DNA of 64,000 nucleotides, from assembly GCA_037045145.1 (NCBI GenBank), contig JBAOIA010000011.1, positions 1,960,119 through 2,024,118 on the forward strand, in the 5' to 3' direction. Position numbers and translations under genes: made by a program. The stretch comes from Bacteroidia bacterium (lineage in GTDB: Bacteria > Bacteroidota > Bacteroidia > AKYH767-A > OLB10). Numbering within the stretch: the stretch's first letter is position 1; every line of letters begins with the position of its first letter. Of the stretch, positions 9,101-17,815 are shown in pieces. The notes beneath the pieces were generated by a model, which had not been told where the DNA came from, searched no databases, and saw only the letters and a program-made list of their open reading frames with translations.

Positions 9101-9990
9101 AGAATAAAAAGAATTGGAATGCTCAGTTTTCTGTAATACAAAACCAAGATGAGCATGATAAGCGATATGGAAAGTATCATTGTCAGGTTGGTGTCTTTCT
9201 TTATTTGCACTGCATTTTGAGCTGCAATTTCAAATGTGCCGAAGTGTGATAACCTGTATTCTGAATTTTCACTATTCCATTTTTTTTCTACAGCAGCAAG
9301 TTGGTTACTTAATTGGATATTTTTTTCAGCATCACGATTGTCATAATTCAGACGGCCTGTTATAAGAATAGCTTTTTTTCCTGGTGTAAAAATGATGCCA
9401 TCTTCAACAATATATTTACTGTTGTTGTTTGTTATGCCAATCTGCTTAAAGTATTCTGCGGTAATATTTAAAGGGTCATTCAGAATAAATTGTTTGATAA
9501 ATAAACCGGATGGATTGGTTAGCTTTTCGTAATTGTTTTGAATAGAAGCAGTAATTGAATCATTCTTTGTTTTTCTTTCTATCAATGAATAATAATTACT
9601 GTCAATCAACAAAGGGAAATGTGAAAAGTAATAGTCGTAAACCTCCTGTTGCACATCAGGCCTTACGGCAGTTACGTCACTTAAAAAATTAGCTGCTACA
9701 GAATCAATAATGCTTTTTACATGTTCGGCAACATCGGTATATTCATCCGGATTGGAGTCTTTTGATAAAGCTAAAGAAAACACAACCTGATCCGAGATGT
9801 TTTTTGATTCAAGAAGAGAATTGAATTTCTGAAATTCCTGACCTTTTGGGAGGATGGCAAATATATTCTCTGTGATGTTTAGCTTTTTAATTCCTGCAAT
9901 GCTAACAGCAGCAACTAACAAAACAAAGCCTGCAAACAAGATAGGCTTTCTTACAAACAAACGATATAATCCGATAAAAATACTTCCCAA
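6175..9990 (-). CDS. MMPL/RND-type transporter fused to PlsC acyltransferase and SAM methyltransferase
   Basis: This is a 1271 aa three-part protein. Residues about 1-820 are an RND/MMPL exporter with two blocks of membrane helices separated by large periplasmic loops and the usual GLGDDFSIF motif. Residues about 870-1030 are a lysophosphatidate-type acyltransferase with NHSSFLD (HxxxxD, near 893) and FPEGSRSSDG (near 960). Residues about 1085-1270 are a class I methyltransferase with DLGCGYGFMD near 1105. Exporter, acyltransferase and methyltransferase genes recur in aryl-polyene and flexirubin clusters, where the lipid-like pigment is moved to the outer membrane. Having all three in one chain suggests coupled acylation, methylation and export. 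That role is inferred. It is the first gene of the minus-strand operon running to 3339. Confidence 0.85.
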   Translation of the reverse strand: MGSIFIGLYRLFVRKPILFAGFVLLVAAVSIAGIKKLNITENIFAILPKGQEFQKFNSLLESKNISDQVVFSLALSKDSNPDEYTDVAEHVKSIIDSVAANFLSDVTAVRPDVQQEVYDYYFSHFPLLIDSNYYSLIERKTKNDSITASIQNNYEKLTNPSGLFIKQFILNDPLNITAEYFKQIGITNNNSKYIVEDGIIFTPGKKAILITGRLNYDNRDAEKNIQLSNQLAAVEKKWNSENSEYRLSHFGTFEIAAQNAVQIKKDTNLTMILSISLIMLILVLYYRKLSIPILFILPAVFGGMLALGAMGFLRPEISAISLATGAIVIGIILDYSFHFFTHLQHTKSIEETLKEITVPLLTGSITTVLALLALNYTNSVVLGDFGLFASMALAGSAFFTLAGLPVIITITRFDYTQHKPVKLFKLPVINPSLVKFAIVAILLITVFFYFEAYNIRFNSDVEALSFHPSALKNKEAELTGINPSTEKKIYLIAASENYESAVDANYKAGTLIKNLTTHDIIKNTVSTADFFIPDSLFKERQENWKQFWKANKERVNNQISYAANTTGFSDNAFAPFHEMIDNNTYQPLSKDLLKTIGLDLMVDSGAKESVFISSFIVSTSQKDSVKALFKNIPNLTVFDRSEMASLLLESVRSDFNYLLYLTAGMVFFTLLIIYGRIELALLAFMPMVISWIWILGISSMFNIEFNFVNIVITTFIFGLGDDFSIFVTDGLLNRYKFKKDNLKSYQAAILLSALTVIVGTGVLYFAKHPAIHSIAALSVIGISCILLISFLIQPFIFKLFVERRIKNGHNPISFLQLFMSVFCFTYFISGCLLFYPILLLISIFPAPVKSKRKVVNFLTSKFAASVLYSGIHVKKKFYNLDQLDFKKPSIIIANHSSFLDIMIMLMLNRKVIIMAKDWVYRSPLFGMVVRYVGYIFSEDGTEENISNIKTKMDEGYSIMIFPEGSRSSDGNLNRFHKGAFYLAEKLNADIQPIMIHGAGDVSPKNEMMVKDGTINVKALPRIYADDLKWGSDYRSRQKSISVYFKEQYKKFKDEREDADYLWRKVYFNYIFKGPVLEWYGRIKWNLEKKNYDFYNSCIGNRLLITDLGCGYGFMDLYLHYKNGERKISALDYDEDKIAIAYNVWNKSDNLQFKSEDITQSEIPPSEVIFLNDVLHYLKTDSQEKVLQKCIQALLPGGIIFIRDGVTDDIKHGNTKFTELLSTKIFSFNKKTSNLNFFSADYIYQFAKKHNLKVAEHKHSQKTSNRLFVLSK

Positions 9991-10090
9991 GAAGACTGAT
10001 TTTAAAACAAAACTTTAAGAGTGCGAATTTATATGAATTATTGTGTCAAACTTTAATAAAGCCTTTATATACTTTCATTTTAAAAATGAT

Positions 10091-10098
10091 TACTTTTG
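10091..10098 (+). promoter_or_regulatory. Putative -7 element before hppD
   Basis: TACTTTTG matches TAnnTTTG exactly and lies 25 bp before the hppD ATG, which would give a very short leader. No convincing -33 element is visible. Confidence 0.45.
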
Positions 10099-10123
10099 TC
10101 TCTCATTCTAATATTAAATCAAA

Positions 10124-11218
10124 ATGGCTGAAGATTTTCTTCCTTTGAACGGAACCGACCACGTAGAACTATATGTAGGCAATGCCAAGCAGTCAGCGTA
10201 TTATTATCAGATGGCTTGGGGCTATGAACTTATAGCTTATGCCGGACCGGAAACAGGTGTTCGTGACAGAGCATCGTATGTATTACAGCAAGGTAAAATC
10301 CGACTGGTGCTGACAAGTGCCATGCACCCTGATAGTGAGATTACAAGACATGTAGCACAACATGGTGATGGTGTTAAGTTTTTAGCTATTTGGGTTGATG
10401 ATGCCGAAAAATCATTCTACGAAACAATGAGCCGAGGTGCAAAAGCGCACACACAGCCTACTGTTATGAGTGATCAATTTGGTGAAGTAAAAATTTCTGC
10501 CATTCATACCTATGGCGATACTGTACATAAATTTGTAGAAAGAAAAAATTACAACGGGGCATTTTTGCCGGGATATTCTCCGGCAAAGAGCAGTGTAAAG
10601 ACAACTTCTGTTGGGCTAAAGCATGTTGATCATTGTGTGGGCAATGTTGAACTGGGACGCATGAATGAGTGGGTTAAATTTTATGAAGATGTGATGGGAT
10701 TTAAATTGCTTATTACCTTTGATGATAGCGATATTTCAACAGAGTATTCTGCTTTAATGAGTAAGGTGGTTAGCAATGGTAACGGATATATTAAATTCCC
10801 GATAAATGAGCCTGCAGATGGCAAACGCAAATCGCAGATTGAAGAATATATTGAATTTTATCATGGTGCCGGAGTGCAGCATGTTGCTATTGCTACTGAT
10901 GATATTATTACAACGGTAACGGAATTGCGAAATAGGGGAGTGGAGTTCTTACATGTACCTGAGGTTTATTATGAAGAGGTTTGGGATCGTGTTGGAAAAA
11001 TTAACGAAGATGTTGCTACCATTAAGAAACTGAATATTTTAGTTGATCGTGATGATGAGGGCTATCTGCTCCAGTTATTTACCAAGCCGGTTCAGGACAG
11101 ACCAACAGTATTTTTTGAAATCATTCAGCGTTGTGGCGCTAAATCTTTCGGAAAGGGAAACTTCAAAGCTCTTTTTGAAGCCATAGAGCGCGAACAGGCA
11201 TTGAGAGGGAATTTGTAA
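10124..11218 (+). CDS. hppD: 4-Hydroxyphenylpyruvate dioxygenase
   Basis: HPPD converts 4-hydroxyphenylpyruvate to homogentisate in tyrosine breakdown, using non-haem Fe(II). The 364 aa chain has the two vicinal-oxygen-chelate halves expected. The C-terminal half carries the iron triad: H170 in VDHCVGN, H253 in VQHVAIATDD and E332 in FFEIIQR. The C-terminal gating helix is also present (GAKSFGKGNFKALFEAIEREQ). The gene stands alone between divergent or convergent neighbours with its own promoter-like element. No homogentisate dioxygenase gene is next to it, so the rest of the pathway must be elsewhere. Confidence 0.96.
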   Translation: MAEDFLPLNGTDHVELYVGNAKQSAYYYQMAWGYELIAYAGPETGVRDRASYVLQQGKIRLVLTSAMHPDSEITRHVAQHGDGVKFLAIWVDDAEKSFYETMSRGAKAHTQPTVMSDQFGEVKISAIHTYGDTVHKFVERKNYNGAFLPGYSPAKSSVKTTSVGLKHVDHCVGNVELGRMNEWVKFYEDVMGFKLLITFDDSDISTEYSALMSKVVSNGNGYIKFPINEPADGKRKSQIEEYIEFYHGAGVQHVAIATDDIITTVTELRNRGVEFLHVPEVYYEEVWDRVGKINEDVATIKKLNILVDRDDEGYLLQLFTKPVQDRPTVFFEIIQRCGAKSFGKGNFKALFEAIEREQALRGNL

Positions 11219-11243
11219 GTTTTCTTTGCCGTAAAAAATGGCA

Positions 11244-11864
11244 TTACTTTACCAACGTATTTTCATACGGCACGCGGTTAATCAATGAGCGGCCGAGCGT
11301 AACCTCATCGGCAAATTCCAATTCGCCCCCAATGGCTACACCTCGTGCAAGTATTGATATTTTAACTTCCGTGTCCTTTAATCTTTTGGAGATATAAAAC
11401 ACAGTTGTGTCACCTTCCATGGTGGCACTAAGTGCCATTATTACTTCATTTATTATTCCATTAGCAGTTTTTTCAACCAACGAATTAATATTCAGTTGCG
11501 AAGGACCAATACCATCCATTGGAGAAATAATGCCCCCAAGTACATGATACATGCCATTAAATTGTGCTGTGTTTTCAATTGCCATAACATCCCGAATATC
11601 CTGCACAACACAAATTACACTGTTATCCCTTCTTGGATTTGCACAGATGGCACATAAAGTATTTTCAGAAATATTATGACATTGTTGGCAGTAAACCACC
11701 GATGAACGTAGTTGTATTACAGCATTACCCAAACGCTCCACATCAGCAGGATTTTGTTTAAGTAAATGCAATGCAAGGCGCAATGCACCTTTACGACCGA
11801 TTCCGGGCAGGCGCGATAGTTCGTTAACTGCCTCTTCCAATAAACGTGACGGATATTGCTCCAC
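11244..11864 (-). CDS. recR: Recombination protein RecR
   Basis: RecR is the clamp-like partner of RecO/RecF in loading RecA at gaps. The 206 aa protein has the helix-hairpin-helix start (LSRLPGIGRKGALRLALHLL), a C4 zinc finger (CQQC and CAIC around residues 58-73) and a Toprim domain beginning ICVVQDIRDVMAIE. The C-terminal Walker-B-like segment is ARGVAIGGELEFADEVTLGRSL. Length is normal. The gene is divergent from the symporter downstream on the + strand. Confidence 0.97.
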   Translation of the reverse strand: MEQYPSRLLEEAVNELSRLPGIGRKGALRLALHLLKQNPADVERLGNAVIQLRSSVVYCQQCHNISENTLCAICANPRRDNSVICVVQDIRDVMAIENTAQFNGMYHVLGGIISPMDGIGPSQLNINSLVEKTANGIINEVIMALSATMEGDTTVFYISKRLKDTEVKISILARGVAIGGELEFADEVTLGRSLINRVPYENTLVK

Positions 11865-11975
11865 CTGAAGTAAATTTAAATGATGTTGTCAAATATACGT
11901 TGTTTAAAAATACCATCTTGCTTACTCTGTCAAAGCTTTTCAAACAGTTATTCTTGTATTCTAAATCACAAGCAA

Positions 11976-13439
11976 TTGAGTCCTGTATTAATTTTATCAG
12001 TGGTTTTGGTTTATACCATTCTACTGTTTGCTATTACATTTTACACTTCTCGTAATGCCGACAATCAGAGTTATTTTGTTGGCAACAGAAGTTCACGATG
12101 GTATGTTGTTGCTTATGGGATGATAGGCGCTTCATTATCTGGTGTTACATTTATGTCTGTGCCTGGTGATGTAGGAACAGGAAATTTCTCTTACTTTCAA
12201 ATGGTACTTGGCTATCTGTTAGGCTATGCTGTAATTGCTTTTGTCTTACTGCCTGTTTATTACCGCATGAATTTGACTTCAATTTACACCTATCTGAAGT
12301 CGAGACTTGGAGAGAAAACTTATAAAACAGGTGCATTCTTCTTTATTCTTTCGCGAGTTGTTGGTGCTTCTTTCAGAATGTATATTGTGGTATATGTATT
12401 GCAGCTTTTTATTTTTCAGGCCTGGGGTGTTCCATTTTGGGTAACTGTCCTGGTTTTTGTCTTGCTGATACTTTCATACACGTTTAAAGGTGGTGTAAAA
12501 ACTATTGTATGGACAGATTCATTGCAAACAACTTTTATGTTGCTTTCGCTTTTCATCTCTGTATATCTTATAGCCAAAGATCTTGATTTTAGTTTTGGTG
12601 ATGTACTTTCTTCAATTAAATCAAGCCCATATTCAGATATTTTTGTTTGGGACTGGAAGTCGAAAGTGTTCTTTCCAAAACATTTTTTTGGAGGTATGTT
12701 TATTGCCATTGCTATGACAGGGCTTGATCAGGAAATGATGCAGAAAAATATCAGTTGCAGAAATGTTGGTGAGTCGCAAAAAAATATGATGACATTTAGT
12801 ATCATTTTAGTTTTTGTGAACTTTATTTTCCTGTGTCTTGGTGCTTTGTTGTATATTTTTATTCAGAATCAGGGTATTGTTATTCCCGAACGCACAACAG
12901 ATGATTTGTTCCCTACAATTGCAATGCATTATTTGGGCAACTTTTCAGCGATATGCTTTATCATAGGTCTCATTTCTGCGGCTTACCCTAGTGCCGATGG
13001 TGCTCTTACTGCTCTTACGGCTTCTGTTTGTATAGATTTTCTTGGCTTTGAAGAAGGTAAATACAATGAAGTGCAAAAAACAAGAATCAGAAAAAGTGTG
13101 CATATTATTTTTGGTGCTGTATTACTTGGTGTTATTGTTTTGTTTCATGCCATAAATGATCAGGCTGTGATACGTCAGATATTCAGAGCTGCCAATTACA
13201 CCTATGGCCCGTTGCTCGGCCTTTTTGCTTTTGGAATTCTTACCAAAAGAAATGTAATTGATAAGGCAGTACCTGTAATTGGAATATTGTCACCTGTAAT
13301 CTGTTATATCGTTGATGTCAACACAGTTCAGTGGTTTGGTGGATATAAATTCGGGAATGAGTTAATTATTCTTAATGGGGGCATCACCTTTTTGGGCTTA
13401 CTTTTGTTAACCAAAAATAAAACCGCAACACAATTGTAA
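11976..13439 (+). CDS. Sodium:solute symporter family protein
   Basis: This is a multi-pass transporter of the SSS (SLC5) family with about 13 predicted membrane segments. The conserved early segment is VVAYGMIGASLSGVTFMSVPG. The substrate is unknown; lactate or glycolate is possible, because the next gene overlaps the stop codon as TAATG and encodes a GlcD/D-lactate-dehydrogenase-type oxidase. The frame is open from ATG 11880, but that would leave only 15 bp to divergent recR and add a poorly conserved, Cys-rich leader. TTG 11976 starts the first membrane helix and is my choice. This start is uncertain. Confidence 0.85.
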   Translation: MSPVLILSVVLVYTILLFAITFYTSRNADNQSYFVGNRSSRWYVVAYGMIGASLSGVTFMSVPGDVGTGNFSYFQMVLGYLLGYAVIAFVLLPVYYRMNLTSIYTYLKSRLGEKTYKTGAFFFILSRVVGASFRMYIVVYVLQLFIFQAWGVPFWVTVLVFVLLILSYTFKGGVKTIVWTDSLQTTFMLLSLFISVYLIAKDLDFSFGDVLSSIKSSPYSDIFVWDWKSKVFFPKHFFGGMFIAIAMTGLDQEMMQKNISCRNVGESQKNMMTFSIILVFVNFIFLCLGALLYIFIQNQGIVIPERTTDDLFPTIAMHYLGNFSAICFIIGLISAAYPSADGALTALTASVCIDFLGFEEGKYNEVQKTRIRKSVHIIFGAVLLGVIVLFHAINDQAVIRQIFRAANYTYGPLLGLFAFGILTKRNVIDKAVPVIGILSPVICYIVDVNTVQWFGGYKFGNELIILNGGITFLGLLLLTKNKTATQL

Positions 13440-14869
13440 TGGAAAATCTGAAACAGAATAGTGATGGCAAGTCGTATAATGTTGTCACAGAAGAAATACT
13501 TGAAAAACTAAAGGCTATTTGTGGTGAAAAGTTTGTTGCCAGTGATGATGAATCATGCACAACGTATGGCAGTGACGAAACCGAAGATTTGTTTTTTAAG
13601 CCTGAAGTAGTAGTAAAGCCGGCTGATGCCAAACAAATTTCAGCAGTTTTGAAACTTGCTAATAAGTATTTTATTCCTGTCACACCACGAGGTGCAGGCA
13701 CCGGTTTAAGCGGTGGTGCACTACCTGTACATGGCGGTATTATTATAGCAACCGAGAGGATGAATAAAATTATTGACATTGATGAAAAAAATCTTCAATG
13801 CACTGTCGAAACGGGTGTAATTAATCAACATTTACGCGATGCTGTAGAAGCCAAAGGATTGTTTTATCCTCCGGACCCGGCCAGCAGAGGCAGCTGTTTC
13901 ATTGGAGGAAATCTTGCAGAATGTAGTGGCGGACCAAAAGCGGTGAAATATGGAGTTACTAAAGATTATGTACTGAATTGTGAGGTAGTGCTTCCAACCG
14001 GTGAAATAATTTGGACCGGTGCTAATGTGCTGAAAAATTCAACGGGATATAATCTGACTCAGTTATTGATAGGTAGTGAAGGAACTTTAGGTATTATAAC
14101 AAAAGTGGTGTTAAAGTTAGTGCCATTACCAACAGAAACGTTGTTGATGTTAATCCCTTTTCGTTCTGCCGAAAAAGCATGTGAAGCAGTTTCAGCAGTA
14201 TTCAGAGCAGGAATTACACCATCTGCAATGGAGTTTATGGAGCGTGATGCCATAACGTTTGTGATGAAATTTACAGATGTGAAAGTTCCGCTTAAAGATG
14301 ATCATGTTGCACATTTATTGATTGAAGTTGATGGCAACAACAAAGAGGTTTTATTTAAGGACTGCGAAAAAATTTCGGAAGTCATGTATCAGCACGATTG
14401 TGATGAAGTAATGTTTGCAGACAGCGCTCAACAAAAAGCAGACCTGTGGCGTGCAAGACGTGCTGTAGGCGAAGCCGTAAAGTCGCATTCTGTCTATAAA
14501 GAAGAAGATACTGTTGTGCCTCGCGCTAAATTGCCTGTGTTGCTTGCAGGTGTAAAAAAGATTGGGAGCAAATATGGTTTTCGCAGTGTTTGCTATGGTC
14601 ATGCCGGAGATGGAAATCTGCATGTGAATATTATTAAAGATGGCATGACTGATGAAGAGTGGAATCAAAAATTACCTCTGGGTATTCATGAAATCTTTGA
14701 ACTTTGTGTTTCACTGAACGGAACTATTTCCGGTGAGCATGGTATAGGATGGGTACAAAAAAAATATATGGCTATTCGTTTTTCAGAAGTTGAAATTGCG
14801 CTTCAAAAAGGAATTAAAAAACTCTTTGACCCCAATAATATTTTAAATCCTTCAAAAATATTTACCTGA
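13439..14869 (+). CDS. FAD-linked oxidase, GlcD / D-lactate dehydrogenase type
   Basis: This 476 aa flavoenzyme oxidises a 2-hydroxy acid such as glycolate or D-lactate. The N-terminal FAD_binding_4 domain has the PRGAGTGLSGGALPVHGGII motif and GSEGTLGIITKVVLKL. The C-terminal FAD-oxidase domain ends with CYGHAGDGNLHVNI and SGEHGIGWVQKKYM. It lacks the ferredoxin-like Cys clusters of the longer GlcD-GlcF fusions. The ATG overlaps the stop of the symporter, which suggests uptake and oxidation of the same acid. The exact substrate cannot be told from sequence. Confidence 0.9.
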   Translation: MENLKQNSDGKSYNVVTEEILEKLKAICGEKFVASDDESCTTYGSDETEDLFFKPEVVVKPADAKQISAVLKLANKYFIPVTPRGAGTGLSGGALPVHGGIIIATERMNKIIDIDEKNLQCTVETGVINQHLRDAVEAKGLFYPPDPASRGSCFIGGNLAECSGGPKAVKYGVTKDYVLNCEVVLPTGEIIWTGANVLKNSTGYNLTQLLIGSEGTLGIITKVVLKLVPLPTETLLMLIPFRSAEKACEAVSAVFRAGITPSAMEFMERDAITFVMKFTDVKVPLKDDHVAHLLIEVDGNNKEVLFKDCEKISEVMYQHDCDEVMFADSAQQKADLWRARRAVGEAVKSHSVYKEEDTVVPRAKLPVLLAGVKKIGSKYGFRSVCYGHAGDGNLHVNIIKDGMTDEEWNQKLPLGIHEIFELCVSLNGTISGEHGIGWVQKKYMAIRFSEVEIALQKGIKKLFDPNNILNPSKIFT

Positions 14870-14872
14870 ATT

Positions 14873-17188
14873 TTATTCAACAATTTTCAGTCGTGCATAT
14901 TTCAAAAGCAATTGTTTTTGACCTTCACCTTCAAAATTTACGGTAGCTTTCATGTCAGGCAGATTGCCTTCCAACTGCATCACTTTTCCTTTGCCAAATC
15001 GTTGATGTAATACACTCATACCAATTTCTATTCTTTTTGGATCGTCAGGAATAAAATTTTCAAACAGTTTCGGATCGGTTTGCCTGGCAACAGGTTTTTT
15101 AACCACAGGCTTAAGATTGTTTTTAGTAAAACTATTAGTGCTGAAACTAGGGATGCCATTGCCTTGTCTTATTGCTGAAGGAGACATCTTAGTGTCACTA
15201 ACCGGTAATGTATCTAAAAACTCCGGATTAATTTCTTCAAGAAAGCGACTGGGTTCGCAGCCTGTTAATGTCCCCCAACGATAACGTGTCTTTGCATAAC
15301 TTAGCGTCAGACGCTTTTCTGCTCTGGTAATGGCAACATAAAATAAACGCCTTTCTTCTTCTAATTCATCACGCGAGTTAACAGCCAACTGCGAAGGGAA
15401 TAGATTTTCTTCAAGCCCCGTAACAAAAACTTCTTTAAACTCCAGCCCCTTGGCCTGATGAATGGTCATCAAAGAAATTTTGTCGTCATTATTATCATCA
15501 GTTTCTGCATCGGTGAGTAAGGCAATGTCTTGCATATATTCACTCAGCAATCTTATTTCTGATTGCGCCAGTTCTGATGATGGTGCTTCCAGCGGTGTCT
15601 GTGCACCGTCACTAAACTCTTTTATGCCGGCAAGCAACTCCTGAATATGTTCGTATTGACTGACTCCTTCTGCAGATTTATCATTAAACAACTCTTTCAG
15701 CAATCCACTTGATTGTGCAATATGACTTGCCACATCAAAAGCATTTTGAGTTTTTGCTAATACAGAAAAACTTTCCAGCATGGTAACAAATTCATTGATT
15801 TTTGTTTTTGTTCCTGATGCGATATCAATTTCACGGTCGTTTATATCTTGCATCACATCCCATAAAGTGCATGTACGTGCGTCAGCAAGAACTACAAGCT
15901 TTTCATAAGTAGTTTTACCAATGCCTCGTGTAGGGTAGTTGTATATTCTGTCGAGTGCTTCCTCGTCATAAGGGTTAATGGTAAGACGGAAATAGGCAAG
16001 CAAGTCTTTAATTTCTTTTCGTTTATAAAATGACAAGCCACCAAAAATGCGGTAAGGAATATTTAATTTTCGAAGTGCTTCTTCCAAACTACGCGATTGT
16101 GCATTTGTGCGATAGAGAATGGCGATGTCTTTATTTTTAAAATGAAGATTCATCTTGTCTTCAAATATTGCCTGTGCCACCTGAGCGCCTTCCTCATTGT
16201 CACTCAAGGCACGTAGTAATCTTATTTTTTCGCCTCCGGTATTTTCTGTCCAAATGTCTTTTTTAAGCTGATTTCTGTTGTTGGCAATCACGTTGTTGGC
16301 AGCACTTACAATAGTTTTTGTACTTCTGTAGTTCTGCTCCAATTTAAATGTCTTTAAATCCGGATAGTCTTTTTCGAAATTGAGAATGTTTTGAATGTTT
16401 GCTCCTCTGAAAGCATAGATGCTTTGTGCATCATCACCCACTACGCAAATGTTTTCATTTGCGGCTGCCAGTTTTCTGACAATAATGTACTGTGCATAGT
16501 TAGTATCCTGAAACTCATCAACCATTATATATTTAAATTTATTCTGATACTTCGACAATGCGTCAGGGTGATTTTTCAGAAGTAGATAGGTGTTAAATAA
16601 TAAATCATCAAAATCCATGGCATCAGACTGCTTCAATCGTTTTTGATAAATTTCATAAAGCATACCTATTTTTGGCTTACCCGACATTTTATCTTCATTG
16701 GTCAGTTCGGAATGATTTACATAATCACCTACAGAAAACAAATTATTTTTTGCTGACGAAATTCTGTTGAGTACCAAAGAAGGCTTATAGGTTTTATCAT
16801 CAAGGTTCTGCTCATTGATAATTTTTTTCATCAAACTTTTTGAATCATCAGAATCATAAATAGTAAAATTTGCCGGGAAGCCTATTTTCTCAGCCTCAAT
16901 TCTTAAAATACGTGCAAAAACAGAGTGAAAAGTGCCCATCCAGAGATTTAAAGCATCATGACCAACTTTTTCCATGATTCGGTTTTTCATTTCCCGGGCA
17001 GCTTTATTTGTAAAAGTCAAGGACAGGATATTAAATGGGTCAACCTGATTGTTTATCATGTGAATGATTCTGTAAGTAAGCACTCTGGTTTTTCCCGAAC
17101 CTGCTCCTGCAATAATCATACTTGGTCCATTCATGCACGCAACAGCGTCACGCTGCGATGGATTTAATTCATTTAAATAATTACTCAT
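14873..17188 (-). CDS. pcrA: UvrD/PcrA/Rep-type ATP-dependent DNA helicase
   Basis: This is a 771 aa SF1A 3'-5' helicase for repair and replication restart. Visible motifs are Q-motif/motif I (LNPSQRDAV, AGAGSGKT), motif II VDEFQDTN, motif III VVGDDAQSIYAFRGA, motif IV LEQNYRST, motif V MTIHQAKGLEF and motif VI VAITRAEKRLTLSYA. The C-terminus carries the small Tudor-like domain of PcrA (GMSVLHQRFGKGKVMQLEG), which binds RNA polymerase in relatives. Length and order are standard. It converges on the oxidase gene with 3 bp between stops. Confidence 0.95.
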   Translation of the reverse strand: MSNYLNELNPSQRDAVACMNGPSMIIAGAGSGKTRVLTYRIIHMINNQVDPFNILSLTFTNKAAREMKNRIMEKVGHDALNLWMGTFHSVFARILRIEAEKIGFPANFTIYDSDDSKSLMKKIINEQNLDDKTYKPSLVLNRISSAKNNLFSVGDYVNHSELTNEDKMSGKPKIGMLYEIYQKRLKQSDAMDFDDLLFNTYLLLKNHPDALSKYQNKFKYIMVDEFQDTNYAQYIIVRKLAAANENICVVGDDAQSIYAFRGANIQNILNFEKDYPDLKTFKLEQNYRSTKTIVSAANNVIANNRNQLKKDIWTENTGGEKIRLLRALSDNEEGAQVAQAIFEDKMNLHFKNKDIAILYRTNAQSRSLEEALRKLNIPYRIFGGLSFYKRKEIKDLLAYFRLTINPYDEEALDRIYNYPTRGIGKTTYEKLVVLADARTCTLWDVMQDINDREIDIASGTKTKINEFVTMLESFSVLAKTQNAFDVASHIAQSSGLLKELFNDKSAEGVSQYEHIQELLAGIKEFSDGAQTPLEAPSSELAQSEIRLLSEYMQDIALLTDAETDDNNDDKISLMTIHQAKGLEFKEVFVTGLEENLFPSQLAVNSRDELEEERRLFYVAITRAEKRLTLSYAKTRYRWGTLTGCEPSRFLEEINPEFLDTLPVSDTKMSPSAIRQGNGIPSFSTNSFTKNNLKPVVKKPVARQTDPKLFENFIPDDPKRIEIGMSVLHQRFGKGKVMQLEGNLPDMKATVNFEGEGQKQLLLKYARLKIVE

Positions 17189-17233
17189 AATGAAATTTAC
17201 TACTCTTCAAAGATAAGGTATGCTTTGGTTCTG

Positions 17234-17267
17234 AAAATGAAAACAGGGTATGTTTTTTCATACCCTG
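17234..17267 (-). terminator. Rho-independent terminator of the 17304-17687 gene
   Basis: A perfect 9 bp stem, CAGGGTATG with CATACCCTG, has a six-base loop at 17244-17267. On the minus strand it is followed by TTTTCATTTT. It lies 37 bp past the stop of the minus-strand gene and upstream of pcrA. Confidence 0.7.
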
Positions 17268-17303
17268 CTATGGAAAACTTCTTAATTAAACTTAAGCTTT
17301 TGA

Positions 17304-17687
17304 TTACATATATTTTCTCAGAAAAGAATAATAATCATGTTTCAGGTCAACATAAATATGCTCAAAAGTCTTCATCCGTTCGCGAAGCGAAATTTCTACT
17401 TCAATAATCTGTTGTGATAATTTTCCGCCCTTACTCACAGCCTCAAATTCTTCGTCTAATTTATTTTCAAATTGCTTTACATCATGATGCAGCAAGTCTA
17501 TCTGATCCACCTGAATGATTACCTGATTCTGAAAATGTTCAGCTTCACGAAGTATATCTTTGTTCGTATTGCTTACAACTACATGAGATAGATGTTTACG
17601 CCAAAATCTCAATTCATTCTTATAAAAATCAAGTGCCTTCAGCCATTCGAGTAATTCAACATGGTTCATTTCAATTTTTGTTATCAT
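17304..17687 (-). CDS. Hypothetical helical protein
   Basis: I do not recognise a named family with certainty. The product is 127 aa from the Met of MITKIEMNHVELLEW. It is strongly helical and charged, with probable coiled coil over most of its length, and has no signal peptide or membrane segment. ATG 17687 is preferred over ATG 17723 because the upstream 12 residues look like non-coding leader. It is monocistronic, with a clear terminator behind it. Small helical proteins of this kind are widespread as uncharacterised genes in Bacteroidota. Confidence 0.65.
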   Translation of the reverse strand: MITKIEMNHVELLEWLKALDFYKNELRFWRKHLSHVVVSNTNKDILREAEHFQNQVIIQVDQIDLLHHDVKQFENKLDEEFEAVSKGGKLSQQIIEVEISLRERMKTFEHIYVDLKHDYYSFLRKYM

Positions 17688-17781
17688 AAATAATATTCTT
17701 TTATTGCTGCTAAAATAGCACATTTACAACTTGTATTAGTTGCTGTCATAATAATATATTTCGTAGAATACTTTAAAAAAC

Positions 17782-17789
17782 TAATTTTG
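17782..17789 (+). promoter_or_regulatory. Putative -7 element before the DUF4199 gene
   Basis: TAATTTTG matches TAnnTTTG and lies 26 bp before the ATG at 17816. No clear -33 is visible. Confidence 0.4.
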
Positions 17790-17815
17790 CCGTATAAACA
17801 TTAAATCAGTTCATA

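Noticed and set aside
11880..11975. Longer N-terminus of the sodium:solute symporter from ATG 11880
   Set aside because: It leaves 15 bp to divergent recR, adds a Cys-rich non-conserved leader, and the first helix begins after TTG 11976. Not fully excluded.
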